From an uncultured delta proteobacterium (GTDB lineage: Bacteria > Myxococcota_A > Polyangia > Polyangiales > Polyangiaceae): DNA of 8,511 nt. The notes beneath the pieces were generated by a model. It did no database searches. It was not told where the DNA came from and was given only the letters and a program-made list of their open reading frames with translations. The stretch is taken from positions 1 to 8,511 of the forward strand of contig CAITLX010000923.1 in the NCBI GenBank assembly GCA_903893335.1, written 5' to 3'. A program made the translations under genes and the position numbers. Positions 1 through 6,090 of the stretch are shown here, in pieces; positions within the stretch are counted from its first letter, which is position 1, and each line of letters opens with the position of its first letter.

Positions 1-1198
1 CGGCGCGCTCGGCGGCGCTCAGGTCGGCCTCGGCGACCACGCGCACGACCCTGCCGTCACGCTCGACCTTGCCGCCGCGGATCGCCCGCAGCCACGGGTC
101 GAACAGGACGCGATGCGCGCCGCCGCCTGGGTCGTGCACGGCGTCCACCACGGCCTTGGTCAGCTCCACCTCGTTGTCGTTCACGAGGCCGAGCATGTCG
201 CCCCAGAAGCCGCGCACGGCCGTCGCGACGAGGGTGGCCGCGGCTTCGTCCTTGCCGAGCAGCACGTACTCGACGCGGACGCGACCGCTCAGGGCGGGCA
301 GGTCGCGCGCGATGGACATCGCCGAGAGCTTCACGGCGAGCCGCTCGTTGTCCTGCGCGAACTTCGCCGGGTAACACCCTCGCAGGAACGCCGGCCTCGC
401 GGACTCGGGCGCCGCCATCGCGCAGGGAAGCACGAAGTCGAGCGTCGTCGGGTGCGATTGGAGCGTGACGTGGTCGCCGGGCGGCGCGAGGGCGACGAGC
501 TCCTCGAGCCCGCCCGCTGCGCCCGCCGCCACCGCCCCGAGCTGGGCGGCGTAGGCGTCGAGATCCTCGAGGCTACCGGCGTACCAGAGCCCGTCGGCGC
601 GGAAGCCCGCCGGGCGCCCGAGCGCGCACGAGGGGGAGCCGGTGCAGCGGCCGATGATCTTGTCGAAGGTGTGCTCGTCGCGCGGCGCCCAACCCGGCAC
701 CGCGTCGGTCGCCAGCCGAACGGCGACGAGCTGCCGCACCCGCGGGCCGTCGAGCCACGCGATCTCGGCCACGCGGGCGTCGCTCATCTCCGCGGCGACC
801 GCCTTGCCGCAGGCGAACGCGTCCTTGAGCTTGGCCGGTGCGCCGAGCGCGTCGAGGCCGAGCGAGAGCGCGGCGCGGTAATCCCGGCCCGACGCCGAGA
901 CCAGCGCCCGGGCGACGTCGAGCCCGCCGCAGACCCGCGCGGCCCAGGCCGACGCGAGCTCCGCGTCGCTCACGCGCTGCGTTCCTCTGAGGTCGGAGCG
1001 CAGTCGCCCCGCCGAGACGAGCGCGATGCGCGCGGGCAGGTGGTCGCCATCGACGACGAGGTCGGCGTGGTGCCGGTGCTCGTGTACGCGCAACGCCACC
1101 AGTGACACGACCAGCCCTGCGCCCAGCGCTGCGCCCGCCAGGATCGCCGGTCGGCGCACCCATGCCATGCCGCGCCTCGGTTTCGGCTGCTCTTCCAT
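1..1198 (-). CDS. Membrane-anchored protein of unknown function (partial, C-terminus outside window)
   Basis: An open frame runs without a stop from the ATG at 1198-1196 to the left edge, giving 399 codons. Third positions are almost all G or C, as expected for a real gene here. The N-terminus is basic (PKPRRG, VRR) and is followed by one hydrophobic segment at about residues 17-36 with no convincing cleavage site. I therefore predict a single membrane anchor with the rest outside the cytoplasm. The remainder is a soluble-looking alpha/beta sequence with six cysteines (90, 130, 185, 191, 259, 275), including a CTGSPSC motif at 185-191. I recognise no family. No Shine-Dalgarno sequence sits close to the ATG; a GGAG lies too far upstream. 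It is divergent from the GMC oxidoreductase and shares a 198-bp upstream region with it. The frame and strand are well supported; the function is unknown. Confidence 0.8.
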   Translation of the reverse strand, partial: MEEQPKPRRGMAWVRRPAILAGAALGAGLVVSLVALRVHEHRHHADLVVDGDHLPARIALVSAGRLRSDLRGTQRVSDAELASAWAARVCGGLDVARALVSASGRDYRAALSLGLDALGAPAKLKDAFACGKAVAAEMSDARVAEIAWLDGPRVRQLVAVRLATDAVPGWAPRDEHTFDKIIGRCTGSPSCALGRPAGFRADGLWYAGSLEDLDAYAAQLGAVAAGAAGGLEELVALAPPGDHVTLQSHPTTLDFVLPCAMAAPESARPAFLRGCYPAKFAQDNERLAVKLSAMSIARDLPALSGRVRVEYVLLGKDEAAATLVATAVRGFWGDMLGLVNDNEVELTKAVVDAVHDPGGGAHRVLFDPWLRAIRGGKVERDGRVVRVVAEADLSAAERA

Positions 1199-1396
1199 TC
1201 GTGGCGTACCAGGCTCCGCGTACGACCCTCCGGCGCGGACCGGTTGTGGACGGAGAGTCCACGCCCGAAACAGGTCAGCGTCAAGCCTCACTTTGAACAA
1301 GCTTTGCGCCGGGGCAGCGAGGTGTCCGAAGTCCGTCGATGTGCGCTGCGTCAGGTCGTTGACGCCCCCACCCGCGGGCGTAGCCTCTGCGGCACC
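1199..1396. promoter_or_regulatory. Divergent intergenic region with inverted repeat GTGGAC-N5-GTCCAC
   Basis: This gap separates two divergent genes, so promoters for both should lie here. A perfect 6-bp inverted repeat, GTGGAC (1246-1251) and GTCCAC (1257-1262), has a 5-bp spacer and could be an operator. On the minus strand, TTGACG (1284-1279) resembles a -35 box. Seventeen bases on, TGGACT (1261-1256) is a poor -10 and overlaps the repeat. I see no good plus-strand promoter. The TTG at 1244 and the GTG at 1322 are in frame with the GMC gene, so part of this stretch might be coding if the real start is upstream. Confidence 0.35.
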
Positions 1397-2734
1397 GTGG
1401 GCGAGGCGACACAGGACGAGCAGGGGTTCGACGCGATCGTCGTCGGCACCGGCCCAGGCGGCGCGACGGTGGCGCGCGAGCTTGCGCGGCGGGGCGCGCG
1501 GGTGCTCGTGCTCGAGCGAGGGAGCGACGCGCCGGTGCGCGGCACCCTCGCGCAGGCGGTGCGCTGGCTCGGCATGCCGGGCGAGAGCCTGCTGCTGACC
1601 ACCGGGGGCTTGCCCATCACGCGCGGCGTGACCCTGGGGGGTAGCTCGGTCTTCTACTACGCGACCGCGTACGAGCCGCCGCTCGCCGACTTCGACCGGC
1701 TCGGCATCGACCTGCGCCCGGCGCTGGCCGAGACGCGCGCGGAGCTTCCCATCGGCCCGCTCGGGGACCGCCTGATGGGGCCGATGAGCCGTCGCATCAT
1801 GGGCAGCGCCCGCGCGCTCGGCCTCGATTGGAATCCGCTCGACAAGCTCATCGACCAGCAGCATTGCCGAACCGAGTGCTGGCGCTGCGGCTACGGCTGC
1901 CCCTATGGCGCCAAGTGGACGACCCGCCTCTACGTCGAGGACGCCGTCGCCCACGGCGCGGTGCTGCGGGCCGACGCGCGGGTGCGCCGGGTGCTCGTCC
2001 GCGACGGAGCCGCGTATGGCGTCGAGTACACGGCAGGGGGCGCGGTGCACCGCGCGCTCGCGCGGCAGGTCATTCTCTCGGCGGGGGGCATCGGCACGCC
2101 GGAGATTCTCCGCAAGTCGGGCGTCGAGGGGGTCGGGCAGGCGTTCTTCATCGATCCGCTGATCGCCGTGTTCGGCTTCGTCGACGACGCGAGCGGCGGG
2201 CCGGGCCCTGGTGGCACGCGGCGCGTCGCCGGGCGCGAGGTGCCGATGTCGGCGGGCGTGCGCCTCGCGAGCGAGGGCTACGTCATGACCGACATGACGC
2301 TGCCCCCGGCGCTGTTTCGAGCGATGGCGCTCGCGCGTGGGAGGCTCTGGCGGCTCGGGCAGCACGACCGGGCGCTGACCATCATGGTGAAGATCAAGGA
2401 CGACCTCGGCGGCTCCATCGCGCCGAGCGGTCGCATCCGCAAGCCGCTGACGGCCGCCGACCGCGCCAAGCTCGACCACGGCTACGCGCAGGCGCGTGCG
2501 ATCCTCGCGGGCGCAGGGGCGAGCGGCATCTTCCGCAGCAACGTGCTGGCAGCGCACCCCGGCGGCACCGCCAAGATCGGCGAGACGGTGGACGTCAACC
2601 TCCAGACGAGGCTCGCCAACCTCTACGTGTGCGATTGCTCGGTCATCCCCGAGGCGTGGGGCTTGCCGCCGACGTTGACCTTGATCTGCCTCGCGAAGCG
2701 GCTCGCGGGGGCTCTGGCGGCAGGCGAGAGGTAG
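1397..2734 (+). CDS. GMC-family FAD-dependent oxidoreductase
   Basis: Probable flavoenzyme of the glucose-methanol-choline family, nearest in style to long-chain alcohol and sterol oxidases. From the GTG at 1397 it is 445 aa. Residues 11-42 form an FAD Rossmann motif (VVGTGPGGATVARELARRGA, ending in E40-R-G). GVTLGGSSVFYY at 77-88 matches the GMC glycine-rich signature, and SAGGIGTPEILRKSG the second one. HPGGTAKIG carries the conserved catalytic His (H387). The position where the family has Asn or His about 37 residues later appears to be Pro (WGLPPTLT). Cysteines 157, 161, 164 and 168 form CX3CX2CX3C; FAO-like relatives carry a CxxC-xxxC variant here. It lacks a signal peptide and is probably cytoplasmic. 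I chose GTG 1397 because it sits just before the FAD fold; TTG 1244 or GTG 1322 would add a non-homologous-looking tail. No clear ribosome binding site decides this. It heads the block containing the thioesterase, 4 bp downstream. Confidence 0.9.
   Translation: MGEATQDEQGFDAIVVGTGPGGATVARELARRGARVLVLERGSDAPVRGTLAQAVRWLGMPGESLLLTTGGLPITRGVTLGGSSVFYYATAYEPPLADFDRLGIDLRPALAETRAELPIGPLGDRLMGPMSRRIMGSARALGLDWNPLDKLIDQQHCRTECWRCGYGCPYGAKWTTRLYVEDAVAHGAVLRADARVRRVLVRDGAAYGVEYTAGGAVHRALARQVILSAGGIGTPEILRKSGVEGVGQAFFIDPLIAVFGFVDDASGGPGPGGTRRVAGREVPMSAGVRLASEGYVMTDMTLPPALFRAMALARGRLWRLGQHDRALTIMVKIKDDLGGSIAPSGRIRKPLTAADRAKLDHGYAQARAILAGAGASGIFRSNVLAAHPGGTAKIGETVDVNLQTRLANLYVCDCSVIPEAWGLPPTLTLICLAKRLAGALAAGER
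2726..2731 (+). promoter_or_regulatory. Ribosome binding site GAGAGG for the hotdog thioesterase
   Basis: The GAGAGG at the 3' end of the GMC gene lies 7 bases before the ATG at 2739. It supports that start and translation from a transcript shared with the oxidoreductase. Confidence 0.5.
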
Positions 2735-2738
2735 GACG

Positions 2739-3260
2739 ATGACGAACCCGGTCGCGAGGCCCGCGGCGGCGCTCTCCGTGCTCGACCCGGCGACGTTCGT
2801 CGGGGGGTGTCTGCAAGAGCAGTTCGCGCCGGGCAATGTGTGCTTCGGCTGCGGACCCTCCAATGCCAAGGGCCTGCGCATCCGCAGCTTCGCGCAGGGC
2901 GACGAGCTCGTCGCCCTCTGGACGCCGTCGCCTCACCACGAGGCGTTCCCCGGAGTGCTCAATGGCGGCATCATCGGCTCGCTGCTCGATTGCCACTGCA
3001 ACTGGACGGCGGCCTGGACGCTGATGCGGCAGGCCGGCGCCGACCGCCCGCCGTGCACTGTGACGGCCGACTACCACATCAAGCTGCGGCGACCGACGCC
3101 GTCGGGCGGCCCGGTCGAGCTTCGCGCGCGGGCGGTGGAGGTGCAGGGGGACCGCGCCGTCATCGAGGGCACGCTCGCCTCGGGGGGGCAGGTGTGCGCC
3201 ACCTGCCGCGGCACCTTCGTCGCGGTTCGCGAGGGGCACCCGGCGTTTTTCAGGTGGTGA
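2739..3260 (+). CDS. PaaI-like hotdog-fold thioesterase
   Basis: A 173-aa hotdog-fold protein of the PaaI/4HBT type. These usually hydrolyse acyl-CoA or related thioesters as oligomers in the cytoplasm. The N-terminal motif NVCFGCGPSNAKGLRI (33-48) is typical of this subgroup. The helix-start motif VLNGGIIGSLLDCH (73-86) has NGG in place of the common HGG, and D84 is in the position of the usual catalytic acid. YHIKLRRPTPSG (112-123) begins the last strands. The ATG at 2739 starts 4 bp after the GMC stop and has GAGAGG 7 bases upstream, so the two genes almost certainly share a transcript. Eight cysteines (24, 35, 38, 85, 87, 106, 153, 156) is a lot for this size, and CHC and CATC might bind metal, but that is speculation. 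The substrate is unknown. A non-catalytic acyl-binding role cannot be excluded. Confidence 0.88.
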   Translation: MTNPVARPAAALSVLDPATFVGGCLQEQFAPGNVCFGCGPSNAKGLRIRSFAQGDELVALWTPSPHHEAFPGVLNGGIIGSLLDCHCNWTAAWTLMRQAGADRPPCTVTADYHIKLRRPTPSGGPVELRARAVEVQGDRAVIEGTLASGGQVCATCRGTFVAVREGHPAFFRW

Positions 3261-3262
3261 CT

Positions 3263-3278
3263 CGCGCCGAGGGGCGCG
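3263..3278 (+). terminator. GC hairpin just after the thioesterase stop
   Basis: CGCGCC (3263-3268) pairs perfectly with GGCGCG (3273-3278) across a GAGG loop, two bases after the stop codon. There is no T-run after it, so it may stall or protect mRNA rather than terminate. The rest of the gap to 3424 holds the palindrome listed next and no convincing small gene. Confidence 0.3.
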
Positions 3279-3327
3279 TGGCGTTGCGGCCTCAGGGCAC
3301 CGGCGAGCCCGTGCGGTTCGTCTCGAC

Positions 3328-3369
3328 TTGAGAATCCGCGACGCCGGGCGTACGCCTGGCGCATGTCGC
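3328..3369 (+). promoter_or_regulatory. Putative promoter and palindromic operator upstream of the FadL-like gene
   Basis: TTGAGA (3328-3333) is a 5/6 match to a sigma-70 -35 box. Seventeen bases on, TACGCC (3351-3356) is only a weak -10. The palindrome GCCGGGCGTACGCCTGGC (3343-3360) is symmetric except for one pair, which is G-T. An outer pair, GCGAC (3338-3342) and GTCGC (3365-3369), flanks it asymmetrically. A palindrome of this length over a possible -10 is what a TetR- or MarR-type repressor site looks like. As RNA it would form a 7-bp stem with a GUAC loop. Promoter call weak; palindrome seen directly. Confidence 0.35.
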
Positions 3370-3424
3370 CCCTCGTGCCGTTCGGCGTGGACCCTCGCGT
3401 CACCGACCCCATCGCCTCGCTGCG

Positions 3425-4957
3425 ATGCTGATGTTGGTGGTCGGGAGTTCCGCGCGGTCGTCGCGCAGAGGAGCACGACGCCGCGCGCGCGCGCACCTCG
3501 CGACGTCGCTCGCGCTGGGCCTCGTCGCGTGTGCGACGCCCGCTGCGGCGAGCCCCCTGTTCGACACGGTCGGCGGCGTCGCGGGCCTTCACCCGCTCGT
3601 CGCGCGCGCCGCGCCCACCGGCTCGGAGGCGGCCTACTTCGACCCCTCTGCGCTCGTCGGCCTCGCGCACGGCGGCGGCTCGACGCAGGTGTCGTTCGTC
3701 GTCGTCGGCGAGTCGCTCAGCGCCGCGGCCGACCCGCGCCCCGGCGGCGTGGACGTGCCGGAGTCGGTGTACGACGCGCGCGCGGTCGGACCGGGAGGCG
3801 CCACGTCGAGGCTCGCGCAGCGCCCGCTCCCCACCTCGAGGCTCGAGCGCCCCGGCGCCGGCGCCTCGCGTCGAGCGAGGCCCTTCGTGTCGCTCGGCAT
3901 CGTGAGCGAGCTCGTCGAGGATCGCGTCGCGCTCGCGCTGCACGCGCTGCTGCCGGTGAGCACGTTCCAGTCGCAGCGACCGAGCTTCGCCGACGAGCGC
4001 GAGCAGTACTTCTCCAACGCGCTGCGCCACGAGCTCTTCGGCGATCGCTTCGACTCGCCCGTCTTCGTGCTCGGCCTCGGCGTGCGCGCGACCTCGTGGC
4101 TCGAGCTCGGGGCAGGCGTCAGCACGCTCACGCGCGCGCGCGTGGCCAGCGCCGTCTACATCCCCGACTCCGCCGATCAGCAGGTCGCGCTCACCAACGC
4201 CGGCGTCGACGTCTCGACGACCTACGCGCCCCACGCCTCGGTCGCGGTGGCGCCGGCGCGCGGCGTGCGCGTCGCCGTGTCGGCGTACGCGCCCGAGAGC
4301 CAGGAGGTGGGCGGCGACACGCGCATCAAGTTCTGGTCGTACCCCTACCCGCCGGGACAGAGCGCCCTCGCGCAGACCTACGCCTTCTCGTACGGCTCGC
4401 TCCCGCTCCGGACGGCGCTCGCCGCCTCGGTCGATCTCGGGCGCATCGGCTCGCTCGGCTCGCTGCGCGCGGCGGGGCAGGCGACCTTCACGCAGTGGTC
4501 GCGCTACGTCGATCGACACGCCGAGCGGCCGGTCGATGCGTGGCACGACACGCTCGCGGTGGCCGCGGGCGTAGACCTCGAGCACGGCGACTGGCGGTTC
4601 GCCGGCGACGCGGCCTGGACGCCGAGCCCCGTGCCCGCGCAGGAGGGGCGCAGCAACTACGTCGACGACGATCGCGTCGGCGCCGCGCTGACCGTCGCGT
4701 ACCGCGTACGCTGGGGAAAGCGAGAGGTCGTCCTCTCGGCGGGCGTCACGGGCCAGCGTCTGTTGCCGCGCCACGTGCGCAAGTCGCCGGGCGCCGCGGA
4801 CCCGGTGGTCGACGAGTTTCCCGACTCGGTCGACGCGACCTCGGGCGCGCCGATCGCAGCCTCGCACGGCTTGCAGACGAACAACCCCGGGTACCCCGGT
4901 TTTTCGAGCGAAGGATGGATATGGAGCAGCACGGTCGGAGTTCGGACCGGTTTTTGA
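3425..4957 (+). CDS. FadL-like outer-membrane transport protein
   Basis: A 510-aa outer-membrane beta-barrel of the FadL/TodX (OmpP1) type. The family lets long-chain fatty acids and other hydrophobic molecules cross the outer membrane. The N-terminus has an arginine-rich stretch, then a hydrophobic core (HLATSLALGLVACATPAAA) with likely cleavage around residue 42. The mature start is followed by GSEAAYFDPSAL (66-77), equivalent to the FadL hallmark AAYFNPAGL, here with D for N. The rest shows alternating polar/hydrophobic strands with aromatic girdles, and the last residue is Phe (STVGVRTGF), the barrel-assembly signature. Length fits the family (about 400-520 aa). ATG 3425 is the first of two close in-frame ATGs (3425, 3431); either leaves an unusually long n-region, and no clear ribosome binding site decides. 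Its 3' end overlaps the next gene by 37 bases. Context with the GMC and hotdog enzymes suggests hydrophobic substrate uptake. Confidence 0.85.
   Translation: MLMLVVGSSARSSRRGARRRARAHLATSLALGLVACATPAAASPLFDTVGGVAGLHPLVARAAPTGSEAAYFDPSALVGLAHGGGSTQVSFVVVGESLSAAADPRPGGVDVPESVYDARAVGPGGATSRLAQRPLPTSRLERPGAGASRRARPFVSLGIVSELVEDRVALALHALLPVSTFQSQRPSFADEREQYFSNALRHELFGDRFDSPVFVLGLGVRATSWLELGAGVSTLTRARVASAVYIPDSADQQVALTNAGVDVSTTYAPHASVAVAPARGVRVAVSAYAPESQEVGGDTRIKFWSYPYPPGQSALAQTYAFSYGSLPLRTALAASVDLGRIGSLGSLRAAGQATFTQWSRYVDRHAERPVDAWHDTLAVAAGVDLEHGDWRFAGDAAWTPSPVPAQEGRSNYVDDDRVGAALTVAYRVRWGKREVVLSAGVTGQRLLPRHVRKSPGAADPVVDEFPDSVDATSGAPIAASHGLQTNNPGYPGFSSEGWIWSSTVGVRTGF
4911..4915 (+). promoter_or_regulatory. 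Ribosome binding site AAGGA inside the FadL-like gene
   Basis: AAGGA ends 5 bases before the ATG at 4921. It abuts the other candidate ATG at 4915, so it favours 4921 as the lipoprotein start. Confidence 0.5.
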
Positions 4958-5781
4958 GGCGCGCGAGCGCGCTGGTGTTCCTCGCGTCGGTGGCGCTCGC
5001 GGGGTGCGGCGGGGGAGGCGCCGACGCAGCGGCGGGAGCGCCCGCAATGGGTGAGGACGCAGGCGCCGACGCGGCGGCGCTCGACGCTGCCGTCGCGTCC
5101 GACGCCGACGCTGGTGCCATCGACGGCGTGTGGGCCGTGCTGACGGCGGGCTCCCGCGTGGTCGAGCTTCCGGTGGTCGGGCAGTCGACGTCGGTGACGC
5201 GGACGTGGCTGCGTGTCGTCGCGGCGGCTGGCGCCGACGGCGTCGCGCTGTCGGGCGAGGTGTGCGGCACCGACCTCGACACCGGCACGACGCTCGTGCA
5301 GATCATCCTCCCCGACGCGTTCGTCTCCGCGCTCGCCTGGGCCCCGCGTGTGGCCGCGTTCGACGGCGCGACGCTCGAGGTCGGAGAGGTCATCGAGCTG
5401 CGCGGCGTGGCGCTCGCGTCGCCCGGGACCGACGCGCTGCCGACCACCGAGTCGGACCCGCGCGCCGTCGATCAGGACCAGGACGGCAACCCCGGCATGA
5501 CGCTGCGCGCGAAGGGCATCGTCGACGGCGAGATGTGGGTCGTCGAGCGCGATCGCACCTCGTGGAGCGTGACGCTCGCGGGCGACCGGCTCGACGGGCG
5601 CTACACGTGGGACGCGGAGCAGAACATCCTGCACGCGGACAATCCGCTGCTCGCGACGCCGAACCCCTCGGCTCCCGACCCCGACGCGTCGCACAGCTAC
5701 GTGCGCGGCACCCGCGTCGCTCCGTCGGTCGATTGCGCCGCGATCCTCTCGTCGCGCGACGCCCTCTTCGCGCGGCCCTGA
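4921..5781 (+). CDS. Lipoprotein of unknown function, overlapping the FadL-like gene
   Basis: A 286-aa predicted lipoprotein. RFLRRASALVFLASVALAGC is a lipoprotein signal with lipobox LAGC and lipidated Cys29; +2 is Gly, so outer-membrane sorting is expected. A low-complexity, Ala/Asp-rich linker follows to about residue 67 (GADAAALDAAVASDADAG), then a beta-rich domain beginning DGVWAVL. DQDQDGNPG (184-192) resembles an Asp-rich calcium-binding loop of the thrombospondin-3/dockerin style. Two mature cysteines (115, 272) could pair. The frame is open far upstream, but sequence before 4915 is the FadL-like gene read out of frame. I chose ATG 4921 for its spacing from AAGGA; ATG 4915 adds two residues. 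The 37-base overlap implies translational coupling with the transporter and a possible accessory role at the outer membrane. Family not recognised. Confidence 0.85.
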   Translation: MEQHGRSSDRFLRRASALVFLASVALAGCGGGGADAAAGAPAMGEDAGADAAALDAAVASDADAGAIDGVWAVLTAGSRVVELPVVGQSTSVTRTWLRVVAAAGADGVALSGEVCGTDLDTGTTLVQIILPDAFVSALAWAPRVAAFDGATLEVGEVIELRGVALASPGTDALPTTESDPRAVDQDQDGNPGMTLRAKGIVDGEMWVVERDRTSWSVTLAGDRLDGRYTWDAEQNILHADNPLLATPNPSAPDPDASHSYVRGTRVAPSVDCAAILSSRDALFARP

Positions 5782-5788
5782 GGGCGCG
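5771..5788 (+). terminator. Hairpin with the stop codon in its loop
   Basis: CGC(G)GCCC pairs with GGGCGCG, with one bulged G, and the lipoprotein stop TGA (5779-5781) is the three-base loop. No T-run follows. Possible mRNA 3'-end structure. Confidence 0.25.
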
Positions 5789-5820
5789 GTCGGGCGCGCG
5801 GGCCGCTCGCTGCACGTGGC

Positions 5821-5843
5821 ACCCCCGCGGGCACGCTGGGGGT
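5821..5843 (+). terminator. Candidate terminator hairpin after the lipoprotein
   Basis: ACCCCCGCG (5821-5829) pairs with CGC-GGGGGT (5834-5843, one bulged T) around the loop GGCA, 39 bases after the stop. It is the strongest GC stem in this gap and is followed by TTGGTCAGATT rather than a clean T-run. Terminator function is plausible but not proven. The gap continues with nothing else recognisable until the leader at about 5970. Confidence 0.4.
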
Positions 5844-5969
5844 TGGTCAGATTGCAGAGCGTGGACGTTTGTCGCGCTTGTGCCAGCCGCTCCAGACTCT
5901 ACGCGCGGCTCTCGATTGCGCGCGGAAATCGCGCCCGCGCCGGGATGTTGCGCTGAGCGTTTCGTATTA

Positions 5970-6047
5970 GGGTTTCGCTCGTATTCGAACCTCAGCAGCG
6001 GCGCGCTGCCGCCTTCGAGGGAGCAGCAGCCTCGGGGTTGCTGCTCC
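5970..6047 (+). promoter_or_regulatory. Three consecutive hairpins: possible structured 5' leader
   Basis: Three stem-loops follow one another upstream of the secreted-protein gene. The first (5970-5992) pairs GGGTT and CG with CG and AACCT around one bulged T. The second (5995-6009) is GCAGCG-GCG-CGCTGC, perfect. The third (6020-6047) is a 12-bp stem, GGAGCAGCAGCC against GGTTGCTGCTCC, with one G-U pair and a UCGG loop. The TTG start is 43 bases beyond. I match it to no known riboswitch class. The T/A-rich TATTAG at 5965-5970 could be a -10 box, but no -35 stands at the right distance. Confidence 0.35.
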
Positions 6048-6081
6048 GAGCCTTCGGCCACCCAGCAGATGATCTAGAAGT

Positions 6082-6085
6082 GGAG
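6082..6085 (+). promoter_or_regulatory. Ribosome binding site GGAG supporting a TTG start
   Basis: GGAG lies 5 bases before the TTG at 6091. There is no ATG or GTG near the start of this frame, so this site decides the start codon. Confidence 0.6.
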
Positions 6086-6090
6086 ACACC

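Noticed and set aside
113..1105. Plus-strand open frame of 330 codons over the left-hand gene
   Set aside because: Its protein is compositionally biased and featureless, while the minus strand gives a natural protein with a membrane anchor and no stop to the edge.
1244..1396. Upstream starts (TTG 1244, GTG 1322) for the GMC gene
   Set aside because: They add 25-51 residues with no resemblance to the family N-terminus, which starts just before the FAD-binding motif; kept as alternatives because no ribosome binding site is clear at 1397.
3328..4914. Long plus-strand open frame (over 500 codons) continuous with the lipoprotein
   Set aside because: It overlaps the FadL-like gene out of frame and is Arg/Ala-rich nonsense with no domain. 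Only the part from 4921, with a lipoprotein signal and ribosome binding site, looks real.
3071..5047. Minus-strand open frame of 658 codons
   Set aside because: Arg/Gly/Ala-rich composition with no motif; it is the antisense shadow of the FadL-like gene, a common artefact at this GC content.
5948..5970. Promoter TTGCGC ... TATTAG upstream of the secreted-protein gene
   Set aside because: The spacer is only 11 bases, far from the 16-18 needed for a sigma-70 promoter.
5970..5992. tRNA-like T-arm appearance (TTCGAACC)
   Set aside because: No acceptor, D or anticodon arms can be built around it, and there is no CCA-type end; treated as one hairpin of the leader.
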